Source of the DNA: Hydractinia symbiolongicarpus
Taxonomy: Eukaryota > Cnidaria > Hydrozoa > Anthoathecata > Hydractiniidae
Length of the DNA stretch: 64,000 bases
NCBI RefSeq assembly: GCF_029227915.1
Contig: NC_079879.1
Location: 17,792,001-17,856,000 of the forward strand
Reading direction: 5' to 3'
Shown: in pieces, positions 11,163 to 23,440 of the stretch
Position numbering within the stretch: the first letter of the stretch is position 1
Layout of the letters: every line of letters starts with the position of its first letter
Notes under the pieces: generated by a model
The model's database searches: none
What the model was told of the DNA's origin: nothing
Seen by the model: only the letters and a program-made list of their open reading frames with translations
Position numbers and translations under genes: made by a program

Positions 11163-11471
11163 GTGGCTAGGTCGAAAATGTGGACTTTTTGCAGTGGCGA
11201 AATTCGTGATAAAAAGGGAAGTGACTTTAAAAAGATGCATAAAAAGGTTGGTAGGACGATGACTAAGGTGAGAGGAAAGCAGCTAAGCTACCATTTAATT
11301 TTTCTGCACAATAAAGATGATCAGCGGATGACTGTTAGGAGCCGCAATGAGTTATACAACCTTTTGGCGAACAATAAAATATTTATGGTAACGATAATAG
11401 ACCGCAATAACAAAAGAATATTTGCGAGTTATTACTGTAATAACTCACTTTATTATTTTTCTTCATTCTGA
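11163..11471 (+). CDS. unidentified small basic ORF
   Basis: 102 codons labelled from a GTG. A Lys/Arg-rich N-terminal half is followed by RNELYNLLANNKIFMVTII. I recognise no family. It starts within 3 nt of a tandem repeat array, which argues for chance or a repeat-borne ORF. No intron signals were evaluated. Confidence 0.2.
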   Translation: MARSKMWTFCSGEIRDKKGSDFKKMHKKVGRTMTKVRGKQLSYHLIFLHNKDDQRMTVRSRNELYNLLANNKIFMVTIIDRNNKRIFASYYCNNSLYYFSSF

Positions 11472-12999
11472 CATTTCATATATGCTGGAAAATAATTTAT
11501 TTTCAAATTTGAACTTCTTCACTCGTGAAGGATATACTGGTATAAAAACACACCACTAAAGTTTTCCTTATTGCATAGATGTAAACAAATATAAAGCCGT
11601 CAAAGTGAAATCAGAAAAGGGACTTCGAAAATATACTTAAAGAAAATCGAGCGTTTATTTAGCGTTTATCGTAAATTTAAAAATAATACTTTGTAGGTCT
11701 GTACCATGTTCTAATCCTATTTAAATGTAGGTCCGAGTGCTCCAATAAAAGCCGCTTCAGTTTATTTTTCTCGGATCCTGTATGTATAAAAACCGAAGAG
11801 GATATAAGTCGTAATCCACGCTTGAGCTTGAGTCAATTGAACATTCCTGAGAACACCTTTGACACCTCTGCACAGTCCTGTTTGTTTTGAAAAATTGAGC
11901 CGGCTAGATTTGCCGAGAAACCAATTAAAACATTTACAGTAATATAAACCGGACGAAAGTTGACGTAACTGTCAAAAACAGCTTCCGTTATGCTTTAACC
12001 TTTATTAAAATTGCATTCCAAATTTTAAAATGCGTCATTCGGAAAATCCTTAATGCACGTCTCTTTGTACTTAATCCTCGTCTAACTTTTTTCCGTTTAG
12101 TTTTGTTCTGAGCAAAGAGTAAGGTTACATGTTTATAGTTTTTTTAATGTATGAAAAAAATACTACAATTTATTTGGTTAAGGGTGTTTTTTTTCAACTA
12201 CCAGAGTGGGCGGTGGGCTTTAATAATAACTTTTCTTTTTGGTCTAATTAGATTTGTTTGGTAGACAATTTAAGGGCATCTAATCTTATTATGTTCTTTT
12301 GTATTTAACTATATTCCATTACTTTTTAAAAATATTGCACCGCTGCTTTAACCCACGTGATTGGCTAAATGGACATTAATATACAGGTTACTTCCACAGA
12401 TATTTAAGATTTGCAAGACAGCAGCCAGCAGCCAGCAAAGATATTATGCACTTCCCTTTGACAATACATCAATTTAAAAGAGTAATTACTAAAATAATGC
12501 CGCCATTTATTTGTACATACAACACGGCTTCAATCTTTAACTCGCGAATTACACTTCAAACAAATTAAAGTCTCCACAGGTTTGAAGCGTATCAATTACA
12601 TTATCTTTGAAGTTCTTAAGAAGTACATATTTTGCATGTCAAATATGTCTGTGGAACACGGAATAATGACAATTAAGAAACGGATGAACAAGATGCAACC
12701 TCCAGAGTTTGACAAATGACAAATTAACTTAAGAGATAAAAAAAACCTTAGTTCACTCTGAAAAAACAAAAAAATGTGCGCCACGGGTTGATAACAAAAT
12801 AGCATTGTATTATCTTTTCTGCTAAAAGACAAGATTAAAATCTCCGAAATAAAGTTTTTAAAAGATTATTTCGCCAAAGGTAATATTTCGATTGTCTTAA
12901 TCAACTCCAAATTATCACACTAACATGCGGTAAAATCAAGGTTACTATCTCTTTAATAATAGCCGTATTCCGTTTCTCTGTATGTGCACAAGAAACACG
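11472..12999. other. intergenic, no gene seen
   Basis: AT-rich, with only short frames that look random. A small 'cagcagccagcagcc' run lies near 12420. Confidence 0.4.
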
Positions 13000-13009
13000 T
13001 CATGTTACG

Positions 13010-13211
13010 GAGACACGAAATGTGCGATATATAAAGGACGGGCGACCCCGTGGATTTTTCCACGGGTTAACGGCTAGTCTATTACCCGTATACGTCTGTC
13101 CGTCTGTCTTTGACGCAAAATGGTAGCTTAGCTGGGCAAGTAGCGAGACGCACGCAATGCGGTATAAAAAGGACGGGGAATCGGTGGATTTTTCCACGGG
13201 CTAACGACTAG
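13010..13211 (+). repeat. two tandem copies of the hairpin repeat
   Basis: A unit of about 135 bp occurs twice. Each has 'gagac..acg', 'gcg(at)ata..aaggacggg', a hairpin CCCGTGG/CCACGGG (13047-13066; weaker at 13183-13200) and a 'taacg.ctagt' tail. A 'gtctgtccgtctgtctttg' run lies between the copies. Confidence 0.75.
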
Positions 13212-16200
13212 TTACTTCATATTCTTCGTCATTTAAGAATAAATTTGAAAATAAATTCTTAACCGATACTAAAGCTTAAAAGTTTTTTAAAAAAATGGAA
13301 AGAAAATTTAATCTTGCTCTGAACTGATTGACGCACTGCAAGTCGCGATCATTCCCAGGCCAATTTTTATGACTTTTTGAGCTGCAACAACTTCAATTCA
13401 ATTAAATAAAAATATTTTTAGTGAAATTTGAGTCTAGCCATTATTCTAAATCTATTCTTAAAATTTTAATGTATTAAACGTCACAATATTCTTATAAACT
13501 AAATTCTTATAAAAAGTGTCGCGTGGTAATTCGGCATTTATTAAAATTTAAAGGCATGGTTTATTCTACGTAATCAAGCGCCCTCTTTCCCTTTAAGAAG
13601 TGCCCAATACTTCTACCATAAGACACGGGTGCTTATCAGAATTGTCAGTCAAAACTGAAAAAATTAATTAAACGCTGACAAATTACCAGTCTCATGGATT
13701 CTCGTCCCTGCAGCTCTTAAAGCGCCCTTGGTACGAGAATGCAGTTTCAAGATTTTTTTGTCGACAGGCAACCCTTATGTTCCTACACTCTTCATCTAAC
13801 TATCAAGAAATTAAGAGGTAGCCTTAATAACATAAGTATACTCTCTTACAATATAACTGATTCATTGCTACTAATATTTTGTATATTGTCAACAGCTATT
13901 CTATCTTTTGAGTCTAATTTATTAACTATTTTAACATCGTCTTTGCTCTCCGTATCGTATAGAATTTTATAATTTTTAACCTTGTGTTAACAGGCCTGTT
14001 CTATAACGAACTTTAATTTTCGTTTCTTTGCTGTATGTAGTTTGCTAAAGATTACCAGCTCGTTTTTCCTCTCTTTGATACGAGAGAAAAGTAGAGTTTT
14101 CTAGCAAAGCAAGACAGAACAAAAGCAGAAAAGCAGACTGAGTGAAGGAGATGATGGGCGTAGCGTGAACAGTTTAAGTTTACTGCCGGATAATCGTTGG
14201 TTACTTTCCAACGTTGCTAAATAATGTAAAATAATGCAGGGTCCTAGCTAAACATTTAAAAAGATTACAGTTAACCCTACATGTGGTAAATACGGTTTAT
14301 ATTGAAAACAAAAATGCAGTGAAACATCCCAGTTTTCTTCCAGAAAAATATGCTTCTTTTAGATTAACTAAATCTATGTAAAATATTTCAAAGAGTTACT
14401 TTTGAAGTCACTTAATTCGCCTAATTTTAAATTGATATGGGAAACATAAAATGCATTTATTATAGAGTGACTTTAGGTTCAGTGGATGATAAAGCATGAT
14501 GTCTAACAATCAAATACTAGTACCCCCCCCCTCCCCCCATGTTCAGTCCTGAAACATAATTACGTAAAAAAAATGTGTTTTAATTACTATTAGTATACAC
14601 AACTCTCATAAAATGTTCACAAAACAGCCACTATTGGTCACTTATATCAACATAGTCACGCGTGTTTATATTGACATTATTTCAAGAATAACAACAATTC
14701 TGACATTTTCCGGTTTACAAAGGTAAAGATAAACATTTTAACTTACAAAATATAATTAATGTTTATACGCGATATTCTGTTTTTAACATGTAGCCACTTA
14801 ATTTTAACTTTCCTTTTCATGATTCATGTATGCAAACATCCGGATAAAAAATGTCACGTCCCCCCCCGCAGAGTTATCAACGATTGAACTAAATTGATAT
14901 CCCGGTACCAATGAACTTTTTAGGAAAACAGAGAAAAATTAACAACTTGTGAAGGATATGTGAAATTGGATGTATGTTTCCGATTCTACTAATTCGTTTA
15001 TCTTGTGAAAATAATTCAAAAATGAAAAAAAATGCTAAGCAAGTTAAAAAAAAAAAAACTCTGCTTATAGGACAAACGCAACGGCATTCATGACTTTCGC
15101 ATCATATAGAAATGGAGTGTTTACTAAAACGAGGATCGCCATTAGGCTTAGCGTATGTTTACTTTTTAGTTGATCTAATCTCTAAATAGCGAGGTCTGAA
15201 AATGAAAAAGCATTATCTTACTCTAAAAAAACAAAAATAGGCACCTAGTGTGTAAAAAACATAAAAATATCCAAGTTCGATATTTTGTTCCAGGTAAGAA
15301 AATTTGTATGATTAGGTTAAATTTCTTATTGCATATCAAGTAAACTGAACCTTCTTGTGCTTTTAAAGCAAGAACGTAATGAGTCTGTTGCACGTAGTAA
15401 AATTTGCTATAGCAAATTATAGCGAGCTCATCATATTAAGGCAGATTAATGTTTTCAGTTGCTAAGAATATTTTAAAAATATATAGGGCTGATATTTGTT
15501 GAAAAGCTTAGGATGGCTGAAACGGAAAAAAACAGTACTTTTAATGTAAAAAAGCGTATATTATTTTGAGCATTATGCTTTTATAAACATGCTGTCATCA
15601 GATCATCGTACGTTTAATTAAATGTAGCCACGTAACAGTTGGAAATAATGGCGATGCATAATAAGAACAGGATTGATTGAAAGAATAAAAAGGAAGTAGA
15701 ATTAAGAAAGTCGCTCCGCCTTACATCTAAACTCCTTCTGTTTTCAAGATAACAACAGAACAATGAAAGGGATGTATAAAAGGTGTTCCTATACATTACC
15801 ATTTCCACAGATATTCTAGAAATTATGAAAGTACCTATTTGTGAACACATAGAGTATTAAAGTGCTTGGATAATATAATTTAGGGTGAAAATAGAAATAG
15901 AGCGTATGAAGGATAGTTAAAGTACAAATATTAAAGAAGTACTTAGTACACACAAATAGGAAATAAACAAACTAGGAATACATATTATTACAATTTTTTA
16001 GATTAAATAAAGGGAAAACCTTATAAAAATGGACATTACCATTGTTAGCAGGTTTCTATTACGTTAAGTAAAATAAACAATGCGAAAACCCTATCAACAT
16101 ATTTCGATCCAAACATGAAAATGGGCCATGTTTTCTTAAAAAATTTTCCTTCCTTTTGACAGATGAGTCTTTGTAGCACCGACGTATAGAAAAATTATAG

Positions 16201-17722
16201 CTTGCTGTGACTACCTACTTGACAGAAAGGAGAGACATTACTCATTACAAAGAAAACTTTTATCACAGATTAAAGAAGTTATATATACCTAGCTTTTACT
16301 ATTTATAACACCATTAAGGTTATATTAAAATTGAAATAGAGCAATTAAATTAATTGACAGTGCAAAAAAAAAACAACGCGTTTAGGTGTGCCGACACGTT
16401 ATGTCATTTTAGACGACGCGCTGACAATTGTCGATGTCACCCAGCTTGTAATGACAAACATCCTTTAACACCAATCGTTGACTTCAAGTTGACGTCATAA
16501 AAACACGTTGGTAGAATACAGCGGCTTTTTCCTCGCGTTGCTATTTTATGGAAAGACTTTTAGGAAAATGTTGCAAAAAATACCTTTCAGTGCACAAACT
16601 TTATATTTAAGGTTAAAATTTTAAAATGCACATTAAGCGCTAAAGAAGTTTAAACTGACGAAGATTGCCTCATGAACATTTTAAACGATGTAATGATGAT
16701 TTCTGATGCAAAGTTTTTCTCTTCCTTTTGCAATCGAAGTTTATCGAAAATCGTGTTTTATTTTTTTTACCGAAGCAAGTAGTTTTTGACTGGTGCAAAG
16801 GGGATGTCAACAAACACACAAATTTTCTAAACGAAATGATGAATCTAAAACAACAAATACTTTACTTGACAAGTGCATTTAAAGTTGCTAAATTGTTCGA
16901 TATACAAAAAAAGTCGCAAAAATAACTTAATCGGTGATAAAAATTTGCGTTGGTGAATGTAGGTTCGCTATGTGGGTTGTTTTTTTTATTAAGCCAGGAA
17001 AAAAACAAACTCTTAAAAAGCGTCTTAACGAGTTTTGATGCTGTCGTTAAAACGTTACGACTCTATGTAAGGAAGTTAATTTGTTTTTCACAGTCAAGCT
17101 GAAATAAGAAGTCTTTGAGGTGATACAAGGACTTGATTAAGCAACATAGAAATTCTAAACTAAAATCTATTATGATTTAAATAATTAAAATTAAAGCAGC
17201 TTTAATGTATGAAAAAATGTTATTATTTCCCTTTAAAAGTATTTTTATGCTACACCGACGCAATTTTTTTGATTCAAAATTTATAAATTATTGTCAAGTT
17301 CTGTAATTTTTGTGACGTCATTGTTTTGCATTGTTTTTTTTATTAGTTACGATTGAGTGATTTGGATATTAATTGATTGGGTAGTTGACAAATTGAAATA
17401 GACCTGGTTTAAGCAATATTGGTTCAGTCGATGTTGACGCATACACCAAAGAAGCAGCAAAAACACTTCATTTAAGTTTACGTAATCAGAATAAAAGAGG
17501 ATATACTCATTTTTCTGTCAACAAGTTAAAAGTGCATTAATCATTACAAATTAAGACATTTTAAAACAAAAACTGTCGGTCGTTTGTTGTTTTAATTGCT
17601 TTTAAATGAGGTAGCCTCAAATATAACGACATCTGAAAAATTTTCAACTCATTTCAAAGTAATTACAAGAGGTGGGACAACAATCACGAAAGGAAAAAGA
17701 TACATACGTTTATCCAGTTGAT
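13212..17722. other. intergenic and upstream region of the FGF-like gene
   Basis: No supported coding region. Notable bits are a C-run at 14523-14538, and two full CRE-type octamers TGACGTCA at 16490-16497 and 17313-17320, which lie within 1.25 kb upstream of the FGF-like start codon. Confidence 0.4.
16490..17320. promoter_or_regulatory. candidate CRE-type sites upstream of the FGF-like gene
   Basis: Palindromic TGACGTCA octamers at 16490-16497 and 17313-17320; a third lies in the gene's third intron at 19653-19660. These are consensus CREB/ATF sites. Function is inference from position only. Confidence 0.3.
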
Positions 17723-17757
17723 ATGGATTTAAAAAGTTTTATGTTCACCATGCTCAT
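17723..17757 (+). CDS. FGF-like gene, coding exon 1
   Basis: Begins with ATG (MDLKSFMFTML) and ends at a strong donor (AT|gtaagt) in phase 2. It encodes the start of the putative signal peptide. Confidence 0.65.
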
Positions 17758-20700
17758 GTAAGTATTCTATTTCCATTTGCCTAAGACATATTTCTTTAAT
17801 TTCTTCAGCTGTGTTGTTTAAGCAAATCGAGCCAGTTAGGAAAAATCGCAAATCTCATAATTTTAATGTCTTTTTTGTCAATTTACTTTGTTTTAACTAA
17901 CAAAACCTTTAACCTTAGTAACACATAATCCGTTTTTCGAATTAAAACATGTAAATAAGAGAAAACTTGAAAGAAAAAGAAGCACGGGCTTGAATTATGT
18001 TTGTCTGTATTCAACCTAATAGCTCATGCGTTTCATTAAGTTACAATTATTATTTTTGGGATTACGATAAAATACGGACCTGCTTCGCCGGCTTCATATC
18101 GTCGATTAAATGTTTTTTAATTGCTTTTCCCATTAAATTAAAATCAGATTACCTTTTCCATCACCTGATTGCAAAAAAAATAATTTTACATTCATATTTA
18201 TAGGACCTTCATTCAAGATAATGACGCGTATTCTATTGCAAACGCGGTAAGTACGATGTTTGAAACCTCTCAAAAAGCATGAAACATGAAAGTAACCTAA
18301 TTTATTTTCTCACAAGTTTGATCAAAAGCACTTTATTTAAGAGGTCTCTTAATGAAAATGAATTAACACGAGCGGTGACAAACAAACACAGTCTTTTATA
18401 CGTACAGTATCACAAGGTTGTAAGAACCGCTGCTGTAATCCCTCCTAAGGGATGGCTAATTAGATTTTCATTAGCACTAAGATAGTTGTCAATTTTTTTT
18501 GAAGGAGGTGCTAACGATATTCTTACTTGCACCATCACACACACAAAAGTTGTAATTCTCTGCTACTTACTTTTCCTTAGTTTTATAACATGTTGACGTG
18601 TTAAGACTTTTTTTTTTGTTCTAGAAAGTGCTAAAAAGCTATTTCCAGAACAACAGAAACAACAGAAGCAACAGATATTTATTAGCGGACATCAAGAAAG
18701 TTTCAGTTCAAAGTGACGCAATGAAATTGTATTCAATTTCCGCAAAGAAATTTCTAAAAGTTAAAGAAGAAAAGGGAGAAAAAAGTTGGTCACCAATATT
18801 TCAAATGTCTCTGACAAGCAAAAAAGACACATACAGTAAGTTCTTTATTACAAGCTCAATTGGTTTAAAAATACACGTGCATGCGTGAACCAATCATTTC
18901 ACTACATTTGGCGCCACAACTTTTAGTATTAACTAAAACGGACATGCTATTTTAGATGTTAAAATCCTCATTTTTTCTTTTAAGTATTATTTTCATTTTA
19001 AACGTTTAGTAATTCACCACTAATCCTATTATCTTAATACACATTTTTTCATTTGTGTAGGATTTAAGCAACGGAAGGAGCTAATTAAGCATGCGAAAAA
19101 TTTAAAGTTCTGTGACAATGGGTGAAATATACGAAAGCCAATTAGTCCCACTTTTGGTAGTCTTATTATTATTTTGAAATAATAAATGGACATGAAAAAC
19201 TTTCTTTTTGTTGTGTAGGGGGAATTATAGTAGAGTAACTGTTTGACAACGGTTATAGCAACAAAGAAGATCCCACGACTCCACTATCGAAATTATAAAT
19301 GGTTAAAACGCAAAAAGGTTTTTTAAAAATATGACCACTAACGAAAAAATTAAATTTGCATATTTAGCTTTTTAAAATTACAAATGGGCATGAGCAAATG
19401 GCACTAATGTGCTTACGTATAAATGTACGTCTTTAAATCTTGCAGTATTATACCTATCTGAATATTTGAAATTTCTAAACTTGAAAAAGTGTAAATATAC
19501 TAACAGTTTCGTTAAAACATAGAATAATGTAAAGGCTATAATTGTAACGATTTTTTTAACTGTCTGTCTAAAGCACATAATCTTTACATTTTTCTCGATC
19601 GGCGTTTTAAGCTCTACATAATATATAGACATCTTTAATCGATGAGTAATTGTGACGTCATTAAAATTCAAATGACGAACTTATTTCATTGTGATTTTTC
19701 CACGGTCTAATCGACTAGTCTGTCAATAAATAAAAAATCCTTAAATAAGAAAAAATTCGGGCTATATATTTAGAAAAAGTAAAAACACATAGGCTGAAGC
19801 CAAATCTTCTGGTAGTGATAAAAAAGTGTAGATGTTATCATATGCCATCTATGGCATCAAACCCAATTACAATTTACATCGGAAATTAACAAAGGGAGGG
19901 GATCCTTTAACCGAATCTGATTTGTATTCAATATTTTCTAATTAAGTCAGGATCATCCCTTCAAAGTCGGACGATATTCATACTTAGATTTATTGAATCA
20001 AATGAACGATATTGGTGCATCCTGTTTTTCATAAGATTCATAGTCACATGTAAAGCTTTTAATCATATTTCTTATTAATGCTAATATACATATTGTTCAA
20101 TTCACTGTTTGTGTCTCTTCATAATGTCTTAACTCGTAGAAGGTCCGAATATGTCTAAAAGCATATGTAGCTATGTTGTTCTGACAACAGCTTAATTAGA
20201 ACTTAGTGTTCAGAGCCCGTACATATAAGCTATTTGCGTTACAAAAACATGTGTTAACGCAAAATTAACGAAATTTGCCGTAGCTTCCTATTTTCACTGT
20301 TGCTAAAACTTTTTTATTATACATTTTTTTAGAAAACAAATTTGTCACTGAAAGTGTGATGTACCATAATTTAAGGATACGTTCGCCAAGCAGCAAGAAC
20401 TACATCTGTGGAAACAACAAAGGCGATATTATATTTAAAGTATGTATGAAATTAGGTACCTTTTATGGAAAGAAATAGATACTTATTTTATTCACTCTTA
20501 AACATTAAAAGACTCTTGTGGAGTTTATGATGAATCAAGCTGAGAGATTTTATATTTTTTTTAGCCTTCTGCATTCAGGGTACAAAAATCTGCATCTAAG
20601 GGGCAAAAATCCCGTCGAAGATGTGAATTTACATGGGATTTTACAAGTCAAATGCACATCGAATTGCAAATAGAAGCGCTATCTCTCTACCTGGCAGTGA

Positions 20701-20951
20701 AAGATAATCAGGTGATCCTGGTTAGGAAAGAGGAAAGTACAGAATTAGAACGCTCTTTTATTTGGATTCCTACCAGAAATCTGCGTCCAAGGGGTCGCAG
20801 TTTTTCAGATGACATGGAAAAGAATACCTGCGACAGCATGTCACAAAAACTGAGAAAACTTAGCAGCCGAGTAAAAAAATTAAATGAAAGCATTTTCTCT
20901 TTAAACAGTGAAATGAGGAGAAAATCTTGTCCTAAAATTTATCCAAAATAG
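17723..20951 (+). CDS. FGF-like secreted growth factor, five exons
   Basis: Coding exons 17723-17757, 18204-18246, 18625-18835, 20333-20439 and 20565-20951 join in phase to 260 codons, with no internal stop and GT..AG at every junction. The N-terminus has a hydrophobic run (FMFTMLMTFI), a weak signal peptide. The core is a beta-trefoil pattern: LYSISAKKFLKV, LRIRSPSSKNYICGNNKGD (FGF equivalent 'xxIxGxxSGxYLxMNxxGxLY'), CEFTWDF, and LYLAVKDNQVILVRKE. The fourth exon (107 nt, entering in phase 1 and leaving in phase 0) matches the roughly 104-nt middle exon of FGF genes in position and phase. After the trefoil comes a basic tail with a Leu-heptad-like helix (KLRKLSSRVKKLNESIFSL), unusual for an FGF. 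Expected role: a ligand for an FGF receptor tyrosine kinase. The sequence is divergent, so the subfamily is not assigned. Confidence 0.75.
18204..18246 (+). CDS. FGF-like gene, coding exon 2
   Basis: 43 nt between acceptor 'tttatag' and donor 'gtaagt'. Its single leading G completes the codon split by exon 1, and it leaves in phase 0. It encodes TFIQDNDAYSIANA. Confidence 0.65.
18625..18835 (+). CDS. FGF-like gene, coding exon 3 (first trefoil part)
   Basis: Preceded by a long T-tract and 'ttctag', and ends at 'gtaagt' in phase 1. It encodes an Asn/Arg-rich linker and LYSISAKKFLKVKEEKG, the first beta strands of the FGF core. Confidence 0.7.
19690..19719 (+). repeat. dispersed hairpin repeat, intronic copy
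   Basis: 'gtgatttttccacggtctaa' followed by 'tcgactagtctgtc', inside intron 3 of the FGF-like gene. Confidence 0.6.
20333..20439 (+). CDS. FGF-like gene, coding exon 4 (middle trefoil part)
   Basis: Acceptor 'cattttttttag', donor 'gtatgt', 107 nt, phase 1 to 0. It encodes the SGxYLxMNxKGxLY-equivalent segment SKNYICGNNKGDIIFK. Confidence 0.75.
20565..20951 (+). CDS. FGF-like gene, last coding exon
   Basis: Acceptor 'ttttttttag'; 129 codons including a TAG stop. It encodes CEF, the last trefoil strands (SLYLAVKDNQVILVRKEES, SFIWIP) and an extra C-terminal helical, basic tail. Confidence 0.72.
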   Translation, partial: PSAFRVQKSASKGQKSRRRCEFTWDFTSQMHIELQIEALSLYLAVKDNQVILVRKEESTELERSFIWIPTRNLRPRGRSFSDDMEKNTCDSMSQKLRKLSSRVKKLNESIFSLNSEMRRKSCPKIYPK

Positions 20952-22149
20952 ACGCCCAAAGTTGACATATGGAATCTCCATGATTGGAATCATGGATATA
21001 TAACCTTCAAAAAATATGGAGCTCTGTACGTTGTATGCAGAATAAAGAAAAACGAGAGCGCAGAATGTCAAACATATTATTTACCTGGGAAATCAATTTC
21101 ATGCTGATTTCAACCATTTGCAGTCAAAATACTGAGAACACTTAAAAATATGCTTAAAAATGTAATTTGTCTATATTTAATAATTTATTTTACTATTGAA
21201 AATACATACCGTTTTTTTTACCCAAATCTTACCATCATGTGTTCTTGGGAAACCCTTGCAGCATGTGAATCAAGGTCGTTAAACGTAAAGTGAGTGAGTG
21301 ACCGAGCAAGCGAGAGTCAAGTTATCGGTAAAAAAAAATATTCAATTGGCAGCTGATTTTGTTGAGCCGTCTTTACAACCAATCGTATTCACACCAAACA
21401 TGGGATTATTTTTTAAATGTTAATGGGCAAGTTTTAACCCTTAACAAAGGTTGGAGGGTTGAATTTTTGTAGAAGCAGGACGCTCAATTACTTGCCATAT
21501 ACGATATCAATCTTTAATTATTGTCTTTGTGCGTACCAATCTAACTATGCGTTACAAACATACGTTTGAAGTCAAGAACACTTACAATAATACAATAATT
21601 GGGTACAATAATTTCTTAAAACAGTTATATATATAAGCATATGTAAATTCAAGTATTGCCCACGCATGCATCACCAGCTTACGTTTGAAATGACGTATTT
21701 GTATTTGAAGTCTAGCATGCATTGCATTCTTGCATTTAAAGGCAAGTATTGTCACAAGAATTTAGGACAGAAAAAGTGCGGTATTGACAATATATTCTAA
21801 AAAGTCTTTTTAATTCATTCTAAGCAAATGGTTTAGTATTTCCCTATTAACAAGCACCACCCCGTGCATTTCATCCCTTCACCTTCAAAAAAGCACTGAT
21901 ACCGGTTTGACCTCCAAAAAGATCGGATACTGGGTTCCAAACCTTTTACGCTGGTTTCACGGCCTTATTGAGAATTTGTTTTAACATATCGCTATGTCTT
22001 GAGAACTGAATAGAGCAAGTGAATTTATTTATTTATTTTAGTTAACCCTCTTTACACTAGGGAAGGAGAATGAATACCATTACCAATTTAATTTTATAAT
22101 TTTCTCATTTTGCTAATTGTAGCACAAAAAAATTCGGGTAAAAAGGGTA
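20952..22149. other. 3' flank of the FGF-like gene, no further gene
   Basis: AT-rich, with an attta-rich tract after the stop that may be 3' UTR. No ORF is supported. Confidence 0.4.
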
Positions 22150-22960
22150 ATAAGGGTAATTTTGTAGATACTGTCCGGGGACCCGGCGTCGAGACGTCGG
22201 GTTAAGGTACAAGTAACTGTGTGATCCGGTGTTGACGCCACGTTGAGTGCCTAATAAAGCACTTAATAAAGCCGGAAACTGTGCCATACATCCGGGTGGA
22301 GCGCTTTAGTACGGGCATGCAGTATGTCGTAAACCGAGTAAAGCACACACACTATTATACTGGTCTGGATATAACTTTATCTCCCATTTACCTGAATTAA
22401 AGTTATCCCGTCATAGCAAAAATAATTGGTCAATAATTATTTTATTTTACGGACTAAGTTTCCGGGAAAGAAAAAAATAATAGTGACAACAGGCTGAGCG
22501 GTAAGTACAGGTAAACCGTGTCGCACATCCGTACAGGCGTAATACCATTCTCATTAAAAAACTATCACAACTTCAGTTTAAACTTAAATACAGGAAACAG
22601 CCTGTTGTCACCCTATCTAGTTAGAAAAATCATTCAGCAATTTTATTTTGCGGAATAAATTTTCATAACAACAACAAAAGCTGCAGCTGGTGCAACAAAA
22701 TTCAAATAACTACATTCCCAATAATTCGTATGCTAAATGGAGCTGGGTAACTACATTTAGCATAAGAATTATTGAGAATTTTTTTGCAGGTAAACTGTAT
22801 TTGGCTACTTTCACTTTTGAGTGACACAGGTACCAAGAGCTAGGTAGATAACCACAACCCCAAATAGAAATTACAATATACCAGGCAGAATAAAAAGTTC
22901 AAAATAATAGGAATAAATAAAGCTAGCTATAGCTAGCTGGCTGGCTTGGATGTTTCCTTA
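22150..22960 (+). repeat. dispersed repeat, same family as 9960-10930
   Basis: Shares ordered blocks with the 10-kb region: 'ccgggg.cccggcg..gacgtcggg', 'gcatgcagtatgtcgtaaacc', 'acaggtaaaccgtgtcgcacat', 'aggcgtaatacc', 'acaggaaacagcc', 'ttttattttgcgg'. It ends in the same 'gagctagctag...taaccacaaccccaa' block. It is co-linear with 9960-10930 and non-coding. Confidence 0.65.
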
Positions 22961-23347
22961 CAATCTACGTTTGCAGCCAAAATCTCAAAACTGGTTTGTC
23001 TAAGATTTATATAAGGATTGAAAACGTTTTAATATATTCTTTTTAACATATGAAAACATACAGAAAATAAATATTCCTATACATAAAAAGTATTTTAAAG
23101 AGAAAAAGATCAAAAAAAGACCTGACACCATCACTTCCAAATTAAAACGGCCTTCGCAGCATATTTCCGTTTTGTTCGGATTCTGCCGTGATTACAAAAT
23201 TAAGCTGCGTCCGACCAAAAAACAGAGGTCCGTAATCAGGTTTTGAGCTGTTCTTTCGGAAAATCTTACGCGGAACCATTTTAAACACACAAAATACGGC
23301 TAAACATGTGAGAAAAAACCCGTGTGAAGGAATAGGAATAAAAAAAG
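22961..23347. other. no gene seen
   Basis: AT-rich spacer between two repeats. Confidence 0.35.
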
Positions 23348-23440
23348 ACTAGTTGTCTCCCCGTGGCAAAATCCACGGGGTCGCCTGTCCTGTATATATC
23401 GCATTTCGTTCTTTTGTAACAGACAGACAAACAGACAGAC
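23348..23440 (-). repeat. dispersed hairpin repeat, inverted copy with GACA run
   Basis: Reverse orientation: 'gactag', then hairpin ccccgtgg/ccacgggg, then 'gtcgcctgtcctgtatatatcg' (the 'aggacggg' block inverted) and a cagacagacaaacagacagac run. It has the same block order as the 13-kb copies. Confidence 0.7.

Noticed and set aside
14521-14540. C-run as a possible i-motif or regulatory tract
   Set aside because: A simple homopolymer run with no context.
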